Assembly: GCA_963702175.1 (NCBI GenBank)
Contig: OY969721.1
Location: forward strand, 1,426,001-1,490,000
Length of the DNA: 64,000 bases
From: VRUE01 sp963702175
GTDB lineage: Bacteria > Actinomycetota > Thermoleophilia > Solirubrobacterales > 70-9
Direction: 5' to 3'
Shown here piece by piece: positions 34,501-42,545 of the stretch. The number at the start of each line of letters is the position of its first letter. Positions within the stretch are counted from its first letter, which is position 1. A program made the position numbers and the translations under genes. Under the pieces are notes generated by a model. That model had not been told where the DNA came from, did no database searches, and saw only the letters and a program-made list of their open reading frames with translations.

Positions 34501-34720
34501 GGTAGCGCGGGTAGACGTCCTTGAAGACGCGGGAGAGGACGTGGTGGGAGCCGGGACGGCCGTTGGCGGTTGGCGGGCCCTCGTAGAAGCTCCAGACCTC
34601 GGCCCCCTCGCGGTTGGCGAGCGAGCGCTGGAATACGTCGCGCTCGCGCCAGCGCTCGAGCACTTGCTCCTCGAGCTCGGGGAAGGACTGGCGTGGGTCT
34701 ACTGGCTTGAAGCCCGGCAT
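31553..34720 (-). CDS. ileS: Isoleucyl-tRNA synthetase
   Basis: A 1055-residue class I synthetase that charges tRNA-Ile. The HIGH-equivalent is GRPGSHHVLSRVFKDVYPRY near residues 55-70, KMSKS appears as EGQKMSKSKGNVVEPWDV, and the tryptophan-rich NTYSFWVLYANAEEL lies in the anticodon-binding region. CPRCGTALS and CERCGGEMRR supply zinc-type cysteines. The length and the C-terminal half (VVASEAEREAI...) fit the eukaryote-like IleRS2 clade rather than the bacterial IleRS1 type. IleRS2 enzymes are commonly less sensitive to mupirocin; that is family knowledge, not shown here. Confidence 0.95.
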   Translation of the reverse strand: MPGFKPVDPRQSFPELEEQVLERWRERDVFQRSLANREGAEVWSFYEGPPTANGRPGSHHVLSRVFKDVYPRYRTMCGYRVPRKAGWDCHGLPVELEVEKQLGISSKQEIEEYGIDKFNARCRESVFEYVEEWNRLTERIGFWVDLDYPYVTLENEYIESVWWSLRKLWDEERLYEGHKVVPYCPRCGTALSSHEVALGYEDVEDPSIYVRFPLVDSSGSGTGESLLVWTTTPWTLPGNEAVAVAPDVTYVKARVEGETVILAEPLVERVLGEGAEIVERLPGRDLVGRHYRGPVFTLNDRHPGGFPVIAGDFVTTEDGTGLVHIAPAFGEDDYAVAAENEIFDPTSHGTLYNPVKPDGTFDDRVAGFEGRFVKDPEVTAALIDDLRGRGLLFREQVYEHAYPHCWRCGTPLLYYAKSSWYVRTSEARDQLLANNETIGWHPEHIKDGRFGKWLENNVDWALSRDRYWGTPLPVWECAGENCDGRFCAGSVAELRERARGEVPEDLHRPYIDEVTLDCERCGGEMRRVESVIDTWYDSGAMPFAQFHYPFENKEIFEERFPADFICEAIDQTRGWFYTLLAESTLLFDTTSYRNCVCLGLILDPEGQKMSKSKGNVVEPWDVISAHGADAFRWYYLTSQQPWSGYRFSVDTVGESVRQFLLTLWNTYSFWVLYANAEELGPSDFTGAPEPTDDLDRWALSHLQATVETVRERMDAFDCTAAGRAIAKYVEQLSNWYVRLSRRRFWEGDQAAFATLRHCLLEVAALLAPFTPFLAEEIHLNLAGGEGEELGEQPDSVHLRDFPEPDPALADPALEAAMEAVRLTVELGRAARAQAKVKVRQPLRRAVIVASEAEREAISARADLVTAELNVKELDFVSDESELVSYEVKPNYRALGPRFGKRMPQVAAAVEALDSAHVAAVMGDGGEVGISVDGDEHVLGADELTLALQPLEGYEVEAEAGHAVALQLELDDELRQEGLAREIVHAVQNARKEAGLDISDRIELTLGGDEELLAAARAHEPYVAGEVLATSVAYDATEGAPVRVDGRDLHIAVTPI

Positions 34721-34744
34721 GCGGTGATCTTAATAGCTGCGTGA

Positions 34745-36061
34745 ATGTCAGGGAGATTCTGCGTATATATCAGGTACAATCTGCGCATCGATCAGCCTCT
34801 TTACCAACGCAATGTCAGGCCTGAGCTGGAGGCCGCCCTAGGCGATACGCCAGTCGTAGTCATCACCGGCCCACGCCAGAGTGGAAAGAGCACCTTGGCG
34901 GAGCAGGTTGCGACCGAGATGGATGCGCGACGCGTAACTCTCGACGATGCGGGCCCAAAAGCCGCAGCCAATGCTGACCCCGCGGGCTTCATCGAACAAA
35001 GCGAGCTTCCCCTCCTCATCGACGAGTTCCAGAAGGCGCCGGCGCTCATGGAGGCGATCAAGAGCAGGGTCGATCGCGAGCGTCGTGCCAATCCGCGTGT
35101 CGGGGGACTCTTCCTGCTGACTGGCTCCGCGAACGTTTGGGCGACACTCAGGATCGCGGAGTCCCTGGCCGGTCGAGCGGAGCGAATTCCTCTCTGGCCT
35201 CTTTCCCAAGGGGAGATCCGAGGTCGCCGAGAGCGGTTCATCGACGAGTTGTTCGATGGGCACGTGCCTGCGCTGGGGGACATCCCTGCCGGTCGAGCTC
35301 CGATCTCCGAGCAGGTGGTCACCGGAGGCTATCCCGCGATGCTCGCTCGATCCGACCCGCGCCGGCGATCGCGGTGGATTCAGAGCTACCTCGAGATGAT
35401 CCTGGAGCGAGATGTTCAGGACCTTGCCACGCGAGCACAGCAGCTGGATGAGCTCCCGCGCCTCCTGGAGCTTGCAGCTGCCCGAGTTGGCTCTCTCCTC
35501 GACTTGACCGAGCTGAGCAAAGCCATCCAGATGAAGCGCGATTCGGTTAGCCGCTATGTCCGGTTGCTGGAGCTTCTATTCCTGATCCGCCGGGTACCCG
35601 CCTGGAGTCGCAACATCGGTCAAAGACTCATTAAGAGACCAAAGCTCTGGCTGCCGGATTCGGGCCTTGTCGCGCAGCTCGTCGGCTACGACGCCAATCG
35701 GTTCGAAGACCTCGAGGATCCGTTCACCGGCTCTCTCTTCGAGAACTTCGTCGCGGCAGAGCTGGTCAAGCAGGCGTCATGGGCAGATCGCGAGGTTCGC
35801 TTCCACCATTTCCGTACGGCTGGCGGTCGCGAGGTGGACATCATCCTGGAGGATCGGGAAGGCTCGGTGGTTGGAATCGAGGCGAAGCTCGGCACAACGC
35901 CGCATGAGAAGGACTTCAGTGGCTTGTCCCACCTTCGTGACAAGCTCGGCGACAAGTTCCGAGGCGGCATCGTTCTCAATACCGGATCGGAGACATTGCC
36001 GTTCGGCGACCGTCTCTGGGCGGCTCCGATTTCTGCCCTCTGGGAAATGCGCAGCCGCTGA
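34745..36061 (+). CDS. AAA_14/DUF4143 family ATPase (1)
   Basis: 438 residues from ATG 34745; homology with the second copy suggests that the conserved protein starts near codon 13 (LRIDQPLYQ). Walker A is ITGPRQSGKST and Walker B LLIDEFQKAP, followed by sensor LLTGSANVW. The C-terminal DUF4143 part has TGSLFENFVAAELVKQ and a PD-(D/E)XK-like GREVDIILE...IEAKLG. Members are widespread and of unsettled function, often on mobile DNA. Two copies of a 22-bp repeat (34748-34791) overlap the 5' end of the frame. Confidence 0.85.
   Translation: MSGRFCVYIRYNLRIDQPLYQRNVRPELEAALGDTPVVVITGPRQSGKSTLAEQVATEMDARRVTLDDAGPKAAANADPAGFIEQSELPLLIDEFQKAPALMEAIKSRVDRERRANPRVGGLFLLTGSANVWATLRIAESLAGRAERIPLWPLSQGEIRGRRERFIDELFDGHVPALGDIPAGRAPISEQVVTGGYPAMLARSDPRRRSRWIQSYLEMILERDVQDLATRAQQLDELPRLLELAAARVGSLLDLTELSKAIQMKRDSVSRYVRLLELLFLIRRVPAWSRNIGQRLIKRPKLWLPDSGLVAQLVGYDANRFEDLEDPFTGSLFENFVAAELVKQASWADREVRFHHFRTAGGREVDIILEDREGSVVGIEAKLGTTPHEKDFSGLSHLRDKLGDKFRGGIVLNTGSETLPFGDRLWAAPISALWEMRSR
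34748..34791 (+). promoter_or_regulatory. Tandem 22-bp repeats at the start of DUF4143 ATPase (1)
   Basis: TCAGGGAGATTCTGCGTAT (from 34748) and TCAGGTACAATCTGCGCAT (from 34770) are direct repeats with a 22-bp period; TCAG recurs once more at 34792. The core TCAGGTAC(A/G)ATCT also precedes the second DUF4143 gene at about 43422. Periodic repeats of two helical turns suggest an operator. Confidence 0.6.
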
Positions 36062-36087
36062 TTCCTGAAACTAAATAGGCTGCTCCC

Positions 36088-36960
36088 ATGCCCGTCTACG
36101 ACCTGAACGGAAAGGTGGCGCTGGTCACCGGCGCCGCCCGCGGGATCGGCTATGAGACGGCGCGCCAACTGCACCTGCGCGGCGCCTCGGTGGCGGTCGT
36201 CGACCTCAACGCCAGCGAGGCGCGCGAGGCCGCCGAGCGGATCGGCGAGCGGGCGATCGGACTCGCCACAGACGTCACCGACCACTCCGCCGTGATGCAG
36301 TCCGTCGCCGAGACGGTCGAGCGCTTCGGCGGCCTTGACGTGGTTGTCGCCAATGCCGGGATCGCCCAGTCGAAGATGGCGACGGCACGCGGGATCGGGG
36401 TCGAGGAGTGGGAGCGGGTCTTCGAGGTCGACATGCTCGGCGTCTGGCGCACGGTGCGGGCGTCGCTGCCGCAGATCGTCGAGCGCAAGGGGCACGTCGT
36501 CGTCACCTCCTCCGTCTACGCCTTCGCCAACGGCGTCCTCAATAGCCCCTACGCGGTCGCCAAGTCCGGGGTCGAGTCGCTGGGCCGCTCGCTGCGGGCC
36601 GAGCTGATGCCGCTGGGCGCGAGCGCCAGCGTCGCCTACTTCGGCTGGGTCGACACCAAGCTTGTCCAGGACGCCTTCGAGAGCAACGGCGACCGGATGC
36701 AGCAGAACCTGCCCGAGTTTCTGAAAAGGCGGATCCAGCCGGCCGAGGCCGGCGCGGCCGTGGTGCGGGGGATCGAGGAACGCGCCCCGCGGATCTTCGC
36801 GCCGAAGTGGTGGCGCTACGCCTCGGCCCTGCGTGGCGTCCTTAACCCGCTGCTCGACCGTCGCTTCGAAAGCGACGCGACGATGACCACGACGATCCGC
36901 GAGGTCGAGGCGGAAGCCGACGAGCAGGGCGCCGCCGCGGTCTCAGCCGTTACGCGTTAG
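36088..36960 (+). CDS. Short-chain dehydrogenase/reductase
   Basis: A 290-residue classical SDR: cofactor motif TGAARGIGYE, NAG motif VVANAGIAQS, catalytic Ser in VTSSVYAF and Tyr-Lys in SPYAVAKSG. An Asp in VVDLN after the second strand favours NAD(H). The C-terminal 50 residues extend beyond the core fold and contain KRRIQPAEAGAAVVRGIEER. The substrate is unknown. Its stop codon lies inside the left copy of a 14-bp direct repeat. Confidence 0.88.
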   Translation: MPVYDLNGKVALVTGAARGIGYETARQLHLRGASVAVVDLNASEAREAAERIGERAIGLATDVTDHSAVMQSVAETVERFGGLDVVVANAGIAQSKMATARGIGVEEWERVFEVDMLGVWRTVRASLPQIVERKGHVVVTSSVYAFANGVLNSPYAVAKSGVESLGRSLRAELMPLGASASVAYFGWVDTKLVQDAFESNGDRMQQNLPEFLKRRIQPAEAGAAVVRGIEERAPRIFAPKWWRYASALRGVLNPLLDRRFESDATMTTTIREVEAEADEQGAAAVSAVTR

Positions 36961-37030
36961 CCGCTCCTTCGCGCCTCCGGGGCGAGATTTGACCGCTACG
37001 CACTTAGACGGTGCATGGTCGATGTCGTCC

Positions 37031-37165
37031 ATGAGCTACTCCTATCCCCCAGAGCGCCCTACAAGTTGGAGGCGAGGCACATCGGAGCAGCCGACAACCT
37101 GGCTGGTCGTCACCGGATGGGAATCGACGAAACGGGAGCGTAAGATGCTCGATAGGCAAGCATGA
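37031..37165 (+). CDS. Possible 44-residue basic peptide, coupled to the next ORF
   Basis: ATG 37031 opens a 44-codon frame (MSYSYPPERPTSWRRGTSEQ at the start). Its TGA overlaps the ATG of the next ORF as ATGA (37162-37165). An in-frame ATG at 37022 would add three residues. The peptide is basic and Trp-containing, while its partner is strongly acidic. The overlap is the main reason to take it seriously; no homology is recognised. Confidence 0.35.
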   Translation: MSYSYPPERPTSWRRGTSEQPTTWLVVTGWESTKRERKMLDRQA

Positions 37166-37362
37166 ACAAGGATCCCTGGACAGATCCCGATCCCCAGCCG
37201 GGCGACTTCGATGAGTATCTGGCGAATGTGGACCCCGAGAATGTGGAATTCGTCGATCCAGACCCCGAGTCGAAAGTCAAACTGGTCGTAATCGATACCG
37301 ATGATGTCGATGGTTGGCTAAGGCGCCGGTCGGCTGAATCCAAGCAACAGGCCGAGCACTAA
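37162..37362 (+). CDS. Small acidic hypothetical protein
   Basis: 66 residues, very rich in Asp/Glu/Pro (DPDPQPGDFDEYLANVDPEN), with a short beta-like stretch VKLVVIDTDDVDGWL near the C-terminus. No family is recognised. It starts in an ATGA overlap with the 44-residue frame and its stop overlaps the convergent oxidase stop. It lies within the candidate insertion, and its codon use is less GC-rich than its neighbours. Confidence 0.5.
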   Translation: MNKDPWTDPDPQPGDFDEYLANVDPENVEFVDPDPESKVKLVVIDTDDVDGWLRRRSAESKQQAEH

Positions 37363-40220
37363 CTGTCTCGCGTTAGCCGCTCGAGCAGAAAAGCGAACGA
37401 CTCGTAGTCCGCGCCGGTGGCGCGGGTGAGGCCGATCTCGCAGGTACGGTTGCTGGAGAGGCGGGCGTCGAAGGTGCGGCCGGCGAGCTCTTCGGCCTGG
37501 GGCCGGGTCGCGGAGGCAGTCAGCTCCGGGTGGGAGATGCCGCGGTCGCCGCCGAAGCCGCAGCAAGTCGCCGAGGGGGCGACGTAGACGTCGTCGGCGA
37601 GGGCGCCGGTGAGCCTGCGCAGGCGGCCGGCGAGGCCCATGTGGCGGGTGGCGCAGGTCGGGTGGACGGTGGCGGAGCCGACCTTCTCGGCGATCGTGAG
37701 CTGCGGCAGCAGGCGGTCGTGCGCCCAGGTGACCGAGTCGAGGACCTGCAGCCCGGTGAGGCGCTCGGCGTTCTCCTCGCTCAGCGTTCCCTCGCCCGGC
37801 TCGGCGATCGCCTGGGTGCAGGAGGCGGCGTCGATTACCACCGGCAGCGCGCCCTCGTCGCTCCAGGCCCAGAGCCGCTCGACCATCTCGTTCGCCTTGT
37901 GGCGGTGCGCCTCCGCGAAGCCTTTCGAGCCGAAGGGCAACCCGCAGCAGCTGCCTGCCACCTCCGGCGGGATCCAGAGCGGCAGGCCGGCCCGGCGCGA
38001 GACCTCGACCAGCGCCTCGGCGATGCCCGCAGGCCCCCCGTCGCCGTCATAGCGGCCGAAGATCCGGTTGGTGCAGGAGGTGACGTAGACCGCCGCCGCG
38101 TCCTCGCGCGAGGTCGCCGGCAGCTTCGCGGGCGCCGCGCCCGGCAGCCCTTTGCCGCGCCTGGTCCGCCGCGCCAGCGGCCCGCCCACGCGCAGCGCCG
38201 CGCGCGACGCCCTCTCCACCCCACCCCAGCGCTTCGCCGCCGCCAGGGCCGCGCCTTCGGCCCGCTCGGTGTGGCGCTCAGTGCGCAGTTCCTTGACCAG
38301 CTTGCCGGTGTCAATCCCGACCGGGCAGGCGAGCTGGCAGGAGCCGTCGGCGGCGCAGGTCTCCATCGAGTCGTACTCGTACTCCTCCAGCAGCGCCTTC
38401 AGCACCGGCGAGCCCGCTGGCTGGCGCGCCATCTCCCGCCGCAGCACGATCCGCTGGCGCGGCGTCGTGGTCAGGTTGCGGCTGGGGCAGACCGGCTCGC
38501 AGAAGCCGCACTCGACGCAGGTGGTTGCCGACTCCTCGATCGCCGGCGTCGTCTTCAGGTTGCGCAGGTGGACGTCGGGGTCGCGGTTGAGCAGGACGCC
38601 CGGGGCGAGCACGCCGTCGGGGTCGGCGAGCCGCTTCACCCGCCACATCAGCTCGGTCGCCTTCTCGCCCCACTCGCGCTCTACATAAGGGGCCATGTTG
38701 ATCCCGGTCCCGTGCTCGGCCTTGAGCGAGCCGTCGTACTTGCCGACGACCAGCTCGACCAGCTTGCCCATGAAGGCCTCGTAGCGGTCGAGATCCTCGC
38801 TCTTGGCGAAGTCCGGGGTCAGCATGAAGTGGAGGTTGCCCGCCGAGGCATGGCCGGCGACGCCGGCCAGGAAGCCGTGCTCACCGAGCAGCGCCTGCAG
38901 GTCGCGGGCACCCTCGGCGATCCGTTCCGGCGGCACGCAGACGTCCTCGACGATCAGCGCCGTGCCTGGCAGGCGCAGCTTGCCGATCAGCCCGTGCAGG
39001 CCCTCGCGCACCCGCCAGGCCAGCTCGATCTCCTCCTCCTCTCGGGTGAAGGCGATCGGCCGGATCGTCGTGTGAGCGGTGAAGATCTCCTTCGCCTTGG
39101 CGACGTAGGTGTCGAGCTCGGGATCGCTGGGGGCGCCGAACTCGACCAGCAGCACCGCCGACTCCGGTGGCAGCTCTTTCCACTCCTCGGGCGCACCGAC
39201 CATGTTCCAGGCGGCGGTGATCAGCGCCGGGGCGACCATCAGCTCAACCGCGGTGGCGCCGGCCTCGACCAGGTCGCGGACCGGGGCGATCGCCTCGTCG
39301 ATGCCGGGAAAGTGGACCCAGGCGGTGGTCGTGCGGACGGGCTGCGGGACGGTCTCGAAGACCGCCTCGGCGACGAAGGCGAGCGTTCCCTCGGAGCCGA
39401 CTACGAGGCGGCGAAAGATCTCCAGCGGCTCGTCGGCGTCGAGGAAAGCGCAGAGACGGTACCCGGTCGTGTTCTTGATCGCGAACTTGCGCCGGATCCG
39501 CTCGCTCAGCTCGGCGTCGGCGCGGATCTCGTCGCGGATCGCGGCGAGGCCGGCGGCCAGCTCCGACTCCTCCTTGGCGAAGCGCTCGGCGGCGCCCGCT
39601 TCGGCGGTGTCGATCTTCGTCCCCGAGGCCAGGACCAGGGTCAGCGAGCGCACGGTCGAGTAGGAGTCGCGGACGACACCGCAGCGCATCCCGCCGGAGT
39701 TGTTAGCGATCACGCCGCCGACCGTGGCGATGTCGGTGCTGGCGGGGTCGGGGCCGAGCTTGCGCCCGTGCGGGGCCAGCACCCGGTTGGCGTGGCCAAG
39801 CAGCGTGCCCGGCTTGATCCGCGCCCGCGCCCCCTCCTCCTCTACCGCGACGCCGCCGAAGTGGCGCCGCACGTCGACGAGGATGCCGTCGGTCTGCCCT
39901 TGGCCGTTGAGGCTGGTCCCGCCGGCACGAAAGACGACCGGGACGCCGCTGCGGCGGCCGTAGGCGAGCACCTTGGCGACGTCGCCGGCGTCGTGCGCCA
40001 TCACCACCGCCTTGGGGAAGAGGCGGTAGGGGCTGGCGTCGGAGGCGTAGCGGACCAGGTCGCTGGCGCGGGCGAGGACGCGGTCGGCGCCGAGCAGCGC
40101 CTCCAGCTCTCCGCGCAGGGGCTGCGGCGTGCCGCTGGCGAGCTCGTCCGGGGCGCGGTCCGGGGCAGGCTCGGAGGGCGGCGGAGCGAGCGAGGAGAGG
40201 TTTCGCTCCAGCAGTGCCAT
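37359..40220 (-). CDS. FAD-binding and 4Fe-4S-binding oxidoreductase (D-lactate/2-hydroxyacid dehydrogenase type, GlcD-GlcF fusion)
   Basis: 953 residues from ATG 40220. The FAD_binding_4 domain includes VFRAGGTSLNGQGQTDGILV and ATVGGVIANNSGGMRCGV, and the FAD-oxidase C domain has AGNLHFMLTPDF and KAEHGTGINMAPYV. Two ferredoxin motifs follow (CVECGFCEPVCPSRNL and CAADGSCQLACPVG), then two CCG cysteine domains (SCCGLPFGSKG, TCCGFGGDRG). This fused layout belongs to bacterial D-lactate or D-2-hydroxyglutarate-type dehydrogenases that pass electrons to the respiratory chain. It lies 8 nt after the decarboxylase gene, so the pair probably processes a 2-hydroxyacid/2-oxoacid couple. Confidence 0.88.
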   Translation of the reverse strand: MALLERNLSSLAPPPSEPAPDRAPDELASGTPQPLRGELEALLGADRVLARASDLVRYASDASPYRLFPKAVVMAHDAGDVAKVLAYGRRSGVPVVFRAGGTSLNGQGQTDGILVDVRRHFGGVAVEEEGARARIKPGTLLGHANRVLAPHGRKLGPDPASTDIATVGGVIANNSGGMRCGVVRDSYSTVRSLTLVLASGTKIDTAEAGAAERFAKEESELAAGLAAIRDEIRADAELSERIRRKFAIKNTTGYRLCAFLDADEPLEIFRRLVVGSEGTLAFVAEAVFETVPQPVRTTTAWVHFPGIDEAIAPVRDLVEAGATAVELMVAPALITAAWNMVGAPEEWKELPPESAVLLVEFGAPSDPELDTYVAKAKEIFTAHTTIRPIAFTREEEEIELAWRVREGLHGLIGKLRLPGTALIVEDVCVPPERIAEGARDLQALLGEHGFLAGVAGHASAGNLHFMLTPDFAKSEDLDRYEAFMGKLVELVVGKYDGSLKAEHGTGINMAPYVEREWGEKATELMWRVKRLADPDGVLAPGVLLNRDPDVHLRNLKTTPAIEESATTCVECGFCEPVCPSRNLTTTPRQRIVLRREMARQPAGSPVLKALLEEYEYDSMETCAADGSCQLACPVGIDTGKLVKELRTERHTERAEGAALAAAKRWGGVERASRAALRVGGPLARRTRRGKGLPGAAPAKLPATSREDAAAVYVTSCTNRIFGRYDGDGGPAGIAEALVEVSRRAGLPLWIPPEVAGSCCGLPFGSKGFAEAHRHKANEMVERLWAWSDEGALPVVIDAASCTQAIAEPGEGTLSEENAERLTGLQVLDSVTWAHDRLLPQLTIAEKVGSATVHPTCATRHMGLAGRLRRLTGALADDVYVAPSATCCGFGGDRGISHPELTASATRPQAEELAGRTFDARLSSNRTCEIGLTRATGADYESFAFLLERLTRDS

Positions 40221-40228
40221 CGTGCTTC

Positions 40229-41827
40229 TTAGAAGAGTGACATCCCCGGCGCGACCGGGACTTCGACCAGCTCCGGCTTCGAGGAGGCGAGCGCCTTGGC
40301 GAGCGCACCGCGCACCTCGTCGCGCTCCTTTACCCGGTGCGACTCGACGCCGTAGCCCTCGGCGACGGCGGCAACCTCGAGTGCCGGCAGGTCGAGGCCG
40401 GGCGCCCCCTGCACCTGCTCGACGTCGGCGAACCACTTGAGGATCGCGTACTCCTCGTTGCGCAGGACGAGGAAGGTCACCGGCACTTCATAGGCGGCCG
40501 CAGTCCAGAAGGCTGCGATCGCGTACTGCGCCGAGCCCTCGCCAAGCACGCAGACGACCGGGCGGTCGGGCTGGGCCAGCTGCACGCCGATCGAGGCGGG
40601 AAGGGCGAAGCCGAGGCCACCACCGGAGCTGAAGTAGTAGCTGCCCGGGTGCGAGAGTCGCATCTGGTTGCGCAAGGCGAGGGTGCTGGCGGGCGACTCG
40701 AGCACGACGATGCCGTCCTCAGGGAAGACCTCGGCGAGGGCGGAGTGCACGGTCGAGGAGTTGAGCGGGTCCTCGGCGGGGATTTCGGTCGGGCCCGGGT
40801 TGGGCTCAGGGACGGGACGCGAGGACTCCGGCACCGCCTCGAGCAGGGCGGCAAGGGTAAGCGCCACATCGGCGACGATCGCGTAGCCCATCGGCGCCCG
40901 CGCGGCCTCGTCGGGGTCGCTGGTGATCGCCACCAGCTGCGCGCCCTCGGGCAGCAGGGGGCCGGGGATGTGGGGGTAGTAGGGGAAGACGGAGGTGCCG
41001 ACGGTGAGGATCAGGTCGTGACCCTCCAGCGTCTGCCCGACCGGGCCGATCGCCGGCGGCAGCACGCCGCGGAAGTTGGGGTGGTTCTCGGGGAAGCCGA
41101 TCCGGCCGCCGCCCGGCGCCGGCGTCGCCCAGACCGGCAGCCGCTGGCGCTCGCTGAGGCCGATCGCCGCGTTCCAGCCGCCGCTAGCGTCGATGTCGGG
41201 ACCGGCGACGAGGACCGGGTTGCTCGCTTTGTCGAGGTGGGCAGCGAGGCGGCTGATCGAGTCCGGGTCGGCGACGGCGCGGCCGGTGACCCGGCGCTTG
41301 ATCGCCTCTTGAGCGTCGGCCTCGTCGACCTCGGCGTACCAGTCGTCCATCGGCAGCGAGAGGAAGACCGGGCCGCGCGGAGGCAGCGAGGCGAGGTTGG
41401 CGCCGCGGGCGAGGGCGAGCGGGACGTCCTGCGCCCGGGCCGGCTCGTAGGACCACTTGACCAGCGGGTGCGGCATCCGGATCGCGTCGCGGTTGGTCAG
41501 GTTGGCCTGCAGGGTCATCTGCGCCCGCACCTGCTGGCCGGCGGTGACCAGCACCGGCGAGTGGTTGGCCTGCGCGTTGAAGATCGCCCCCATCGCGTTG
41601 CCTACGCCCGGCGCCGTGTGGAGGTTGGCGAGGGAGACGTTGCCCGAGGCCTGGGCGTAGCCGTCGGCCATCCCGACCACGATCGCCTCCTGCAGGCCCA
41701 GGACGAAGCGGAAGTCGGAGGGGAAGTCGGCGAGCATCGGCAGCTCGGTCGAGCCGGGGTTGCCGAAGATGGTCGTCATCCCGTGCTCCCGGAAGAGGTC
41801 GAAGCTGGCCTCGCGCACCGTGGTCAT
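40229..41827 (-). CDS. mdlC: Benzoylformate decarboxylase-like ThDP enzyme
   Basis: A 532-residue thiamine-diphosphate enzyme. Signatures are FGNPGSTELPML and VLGLQEAIVVGMADGYAQAS near the N-terminus, TAPGVGNAMGAIFNAQANHS, the ThDP region SSGGGLGFALPASIGVQLAQ, and LRNEEYAILKWFADVEQVQG near the C-terminus; these match benzoylformate decarboxylases rather than acetolactate synthases. It would convert an aromatic 2-oxoacid to an aldehyde and CO2. The downstream dehydrogenase could supply that oxoacid from the hydroxyacid. The natural substrate is inferred. Confidence 0.85.
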   Translation of the reverse strand: MTTVREASFDLFREHGMTTIFGNPGSTELPMLADFPSDFRFVLGLQEAIVVGMADGYAQASGNVSLANLHTAPGVGNAMGAIFNAQANHSPVLVTAGQQVRAQMTLQANLTNRDAIRMPHPLVKWSYEPARAQDVPLALARGANLASLPPRGPVFLSLPMDDWYAEVDEADAQEAIKRRVTGRAVADPDSISRLAAHLDKASNPVLVAGPDIDASGGWNAAIGLSERQRLPVWATPAPGGGRIGFPENHPNFRGVLPPAIGPVGQTLEGHDLILTVGTSVFPYYPHIPGPLLPEGAQLVAITSDPDEAARAPMGYAIVADVALTLAALLEAVPESSRPVPEPNPGPTEIPAEDPLNSSTVHSALAEVFPEDGIVVLESPASTLALRNQMRLSHPGSYYFSSGGGLGFALPASIGVQLAQPDRPVVCVLGEGSAQYAIAAFWTAAAYEVPVTFLVLRNEEYAILKWFADVEQVQGAPGLDLPALEVAAVAEGYGVESHRVKERDEVRGALAKALASSKPELVEVPVAPGMSLF

Positions 41828-41864
41828 CGCGCCGCAACCCTACCGTTAAATTTTGCTGCTCAAT

Positions 41865-42087
41865 ATGGGTTCCGCTACCAAACGAAAGGTCTCTGTCGAG
41901 ATCGACATGGCAAAGGTCGCTGCAGCGAAAGAGGTGCTCGGCACCAACACGCTGGCCGACACGGTCGATGCTGCGCTCTCGGAGGTGGTGAAGCTGCGGC
42001 AACGCCGGCGGGTTCCTCGAGCTGCTGTCCACGCCGGATGTGCTGGAGCTCAGCGACCCCGATGTCACGCGCGGCGCCTGGCGCTAA
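41865..42087 (+). pseudogene. VapB-type antitoxin relic, frameshifted, without a toxin partner
   Basis: From ATG 41865 the frame reads MGSATKRKVSVEIDMAKVAA then EVLGTNTLADTVDAALSEVV, a typical VapB ribbon-helix-helix start. After ...KLRQR the family ending (FLELLSTPDVLELSDPDV, then RGAWR and stop at 42085-42087) continues in another frame, so one base has been gained or two lost near 42003-42010. No PIN-domain gene follows; the next gene is on the other strand. It is either a decayed antitoxin or, less likely, a programmed frameshift. Confidence 0.7.
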
Positions 42088-42110
42088 ATCGGGCCCCTGG
42101 ATCGAGGGCG

Positions 42111-42545
42111 TCAGACGCGGTGCAGCGACCGCTCCGGGATGAACACGCCGCGACGCCTGAACGCGGCAGGCGCCTGAGCGATCGAGGTCGCCCGGAACCC
42201 GGGGACGTCGCTGACGAACCAGAAACGGTCCAGGAACCGGCCGGGCTCGACCGACCAGGCCGGCCGCTGGAAGTCGTGCGCAAGCGCAAGGTGCTCCGCC
42301 AACGCGCCGAGGAAAGCATCGTGGCGAGGGTCCTCCGTTGGCGGCGGCGGCTCGTCGACGGCTTCGGCCCGGGAGCGAGCATCGCCACGTAGGGCGAACT
42401 CGTCCAAGAACTCCCGTACTGCGCGTCGAAAGTCCTCACCCGCTCGATCGCGTCGAGCCACCCCCGCAAGGGTTTGGATCAGCTTTTCAGCGGCTGGCGG
42501 ATTGGCGGCGAGCCAATCCGAGCGGGTGGTAAGTGGAGCTGCCAT
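42111..42545 (-). CDS. Hypothetical actinobacterial protein
   Basis: 144 residues, soluble. The C-terminus RFLDRFWFVSDVPGFRATSI then AAFRRRGVFIPERSL recurs in small actinobacterial proteins of unknown role, often beside mobile or toxin-antitoxin genes; I cannot name a family. The start ATG 42545 has no clear ribosome-binding site and may be leaderless. It reads toward the VapB relic. Confidence 0.6.
   Translation of the reverse strand: MAAPLTTRSDWLAANPPAAEKLIQTLAGVARRDRAGEDFRRAVREFLDEFALRGDARSRAEAVDEPPPPTEDPRHDAFLGALAEHLALAHDFQRPAWSVEPGRFLDRFWFVSDVPGFRATSIAQAPAAFRRRGVFIPERSLHRV

Larger units (their letters stand above)
36953..37382. mobile_element. Candidate small insertion flanked by a 14-bp direct repeat
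   Basis: CGCGTTAGCCGCTC occurs at 36953-36966 (stop of the SDR gene) and again at 37369-37382 (last codons of the FAD/FeS oxidase gene). Removing one copy and the DNA between would leave both convergent genes intact, and the oxidase would still end ...ERLTR. The roughly 416-bp insert has lower GC and carries two tiny overlapping ORFs. No terminal inverted repeats or transposase are visible. Confidence 0.45.

Noticed and set aside
37530..40232. A 900-codon plus-strand frame across the FAD/Fe-S oxidase
   Set aside because: It is a shadow of a gene with clear FAD and ferredoxin motifs; the frame is low-complexity Arg/Gly/Asp/Val.
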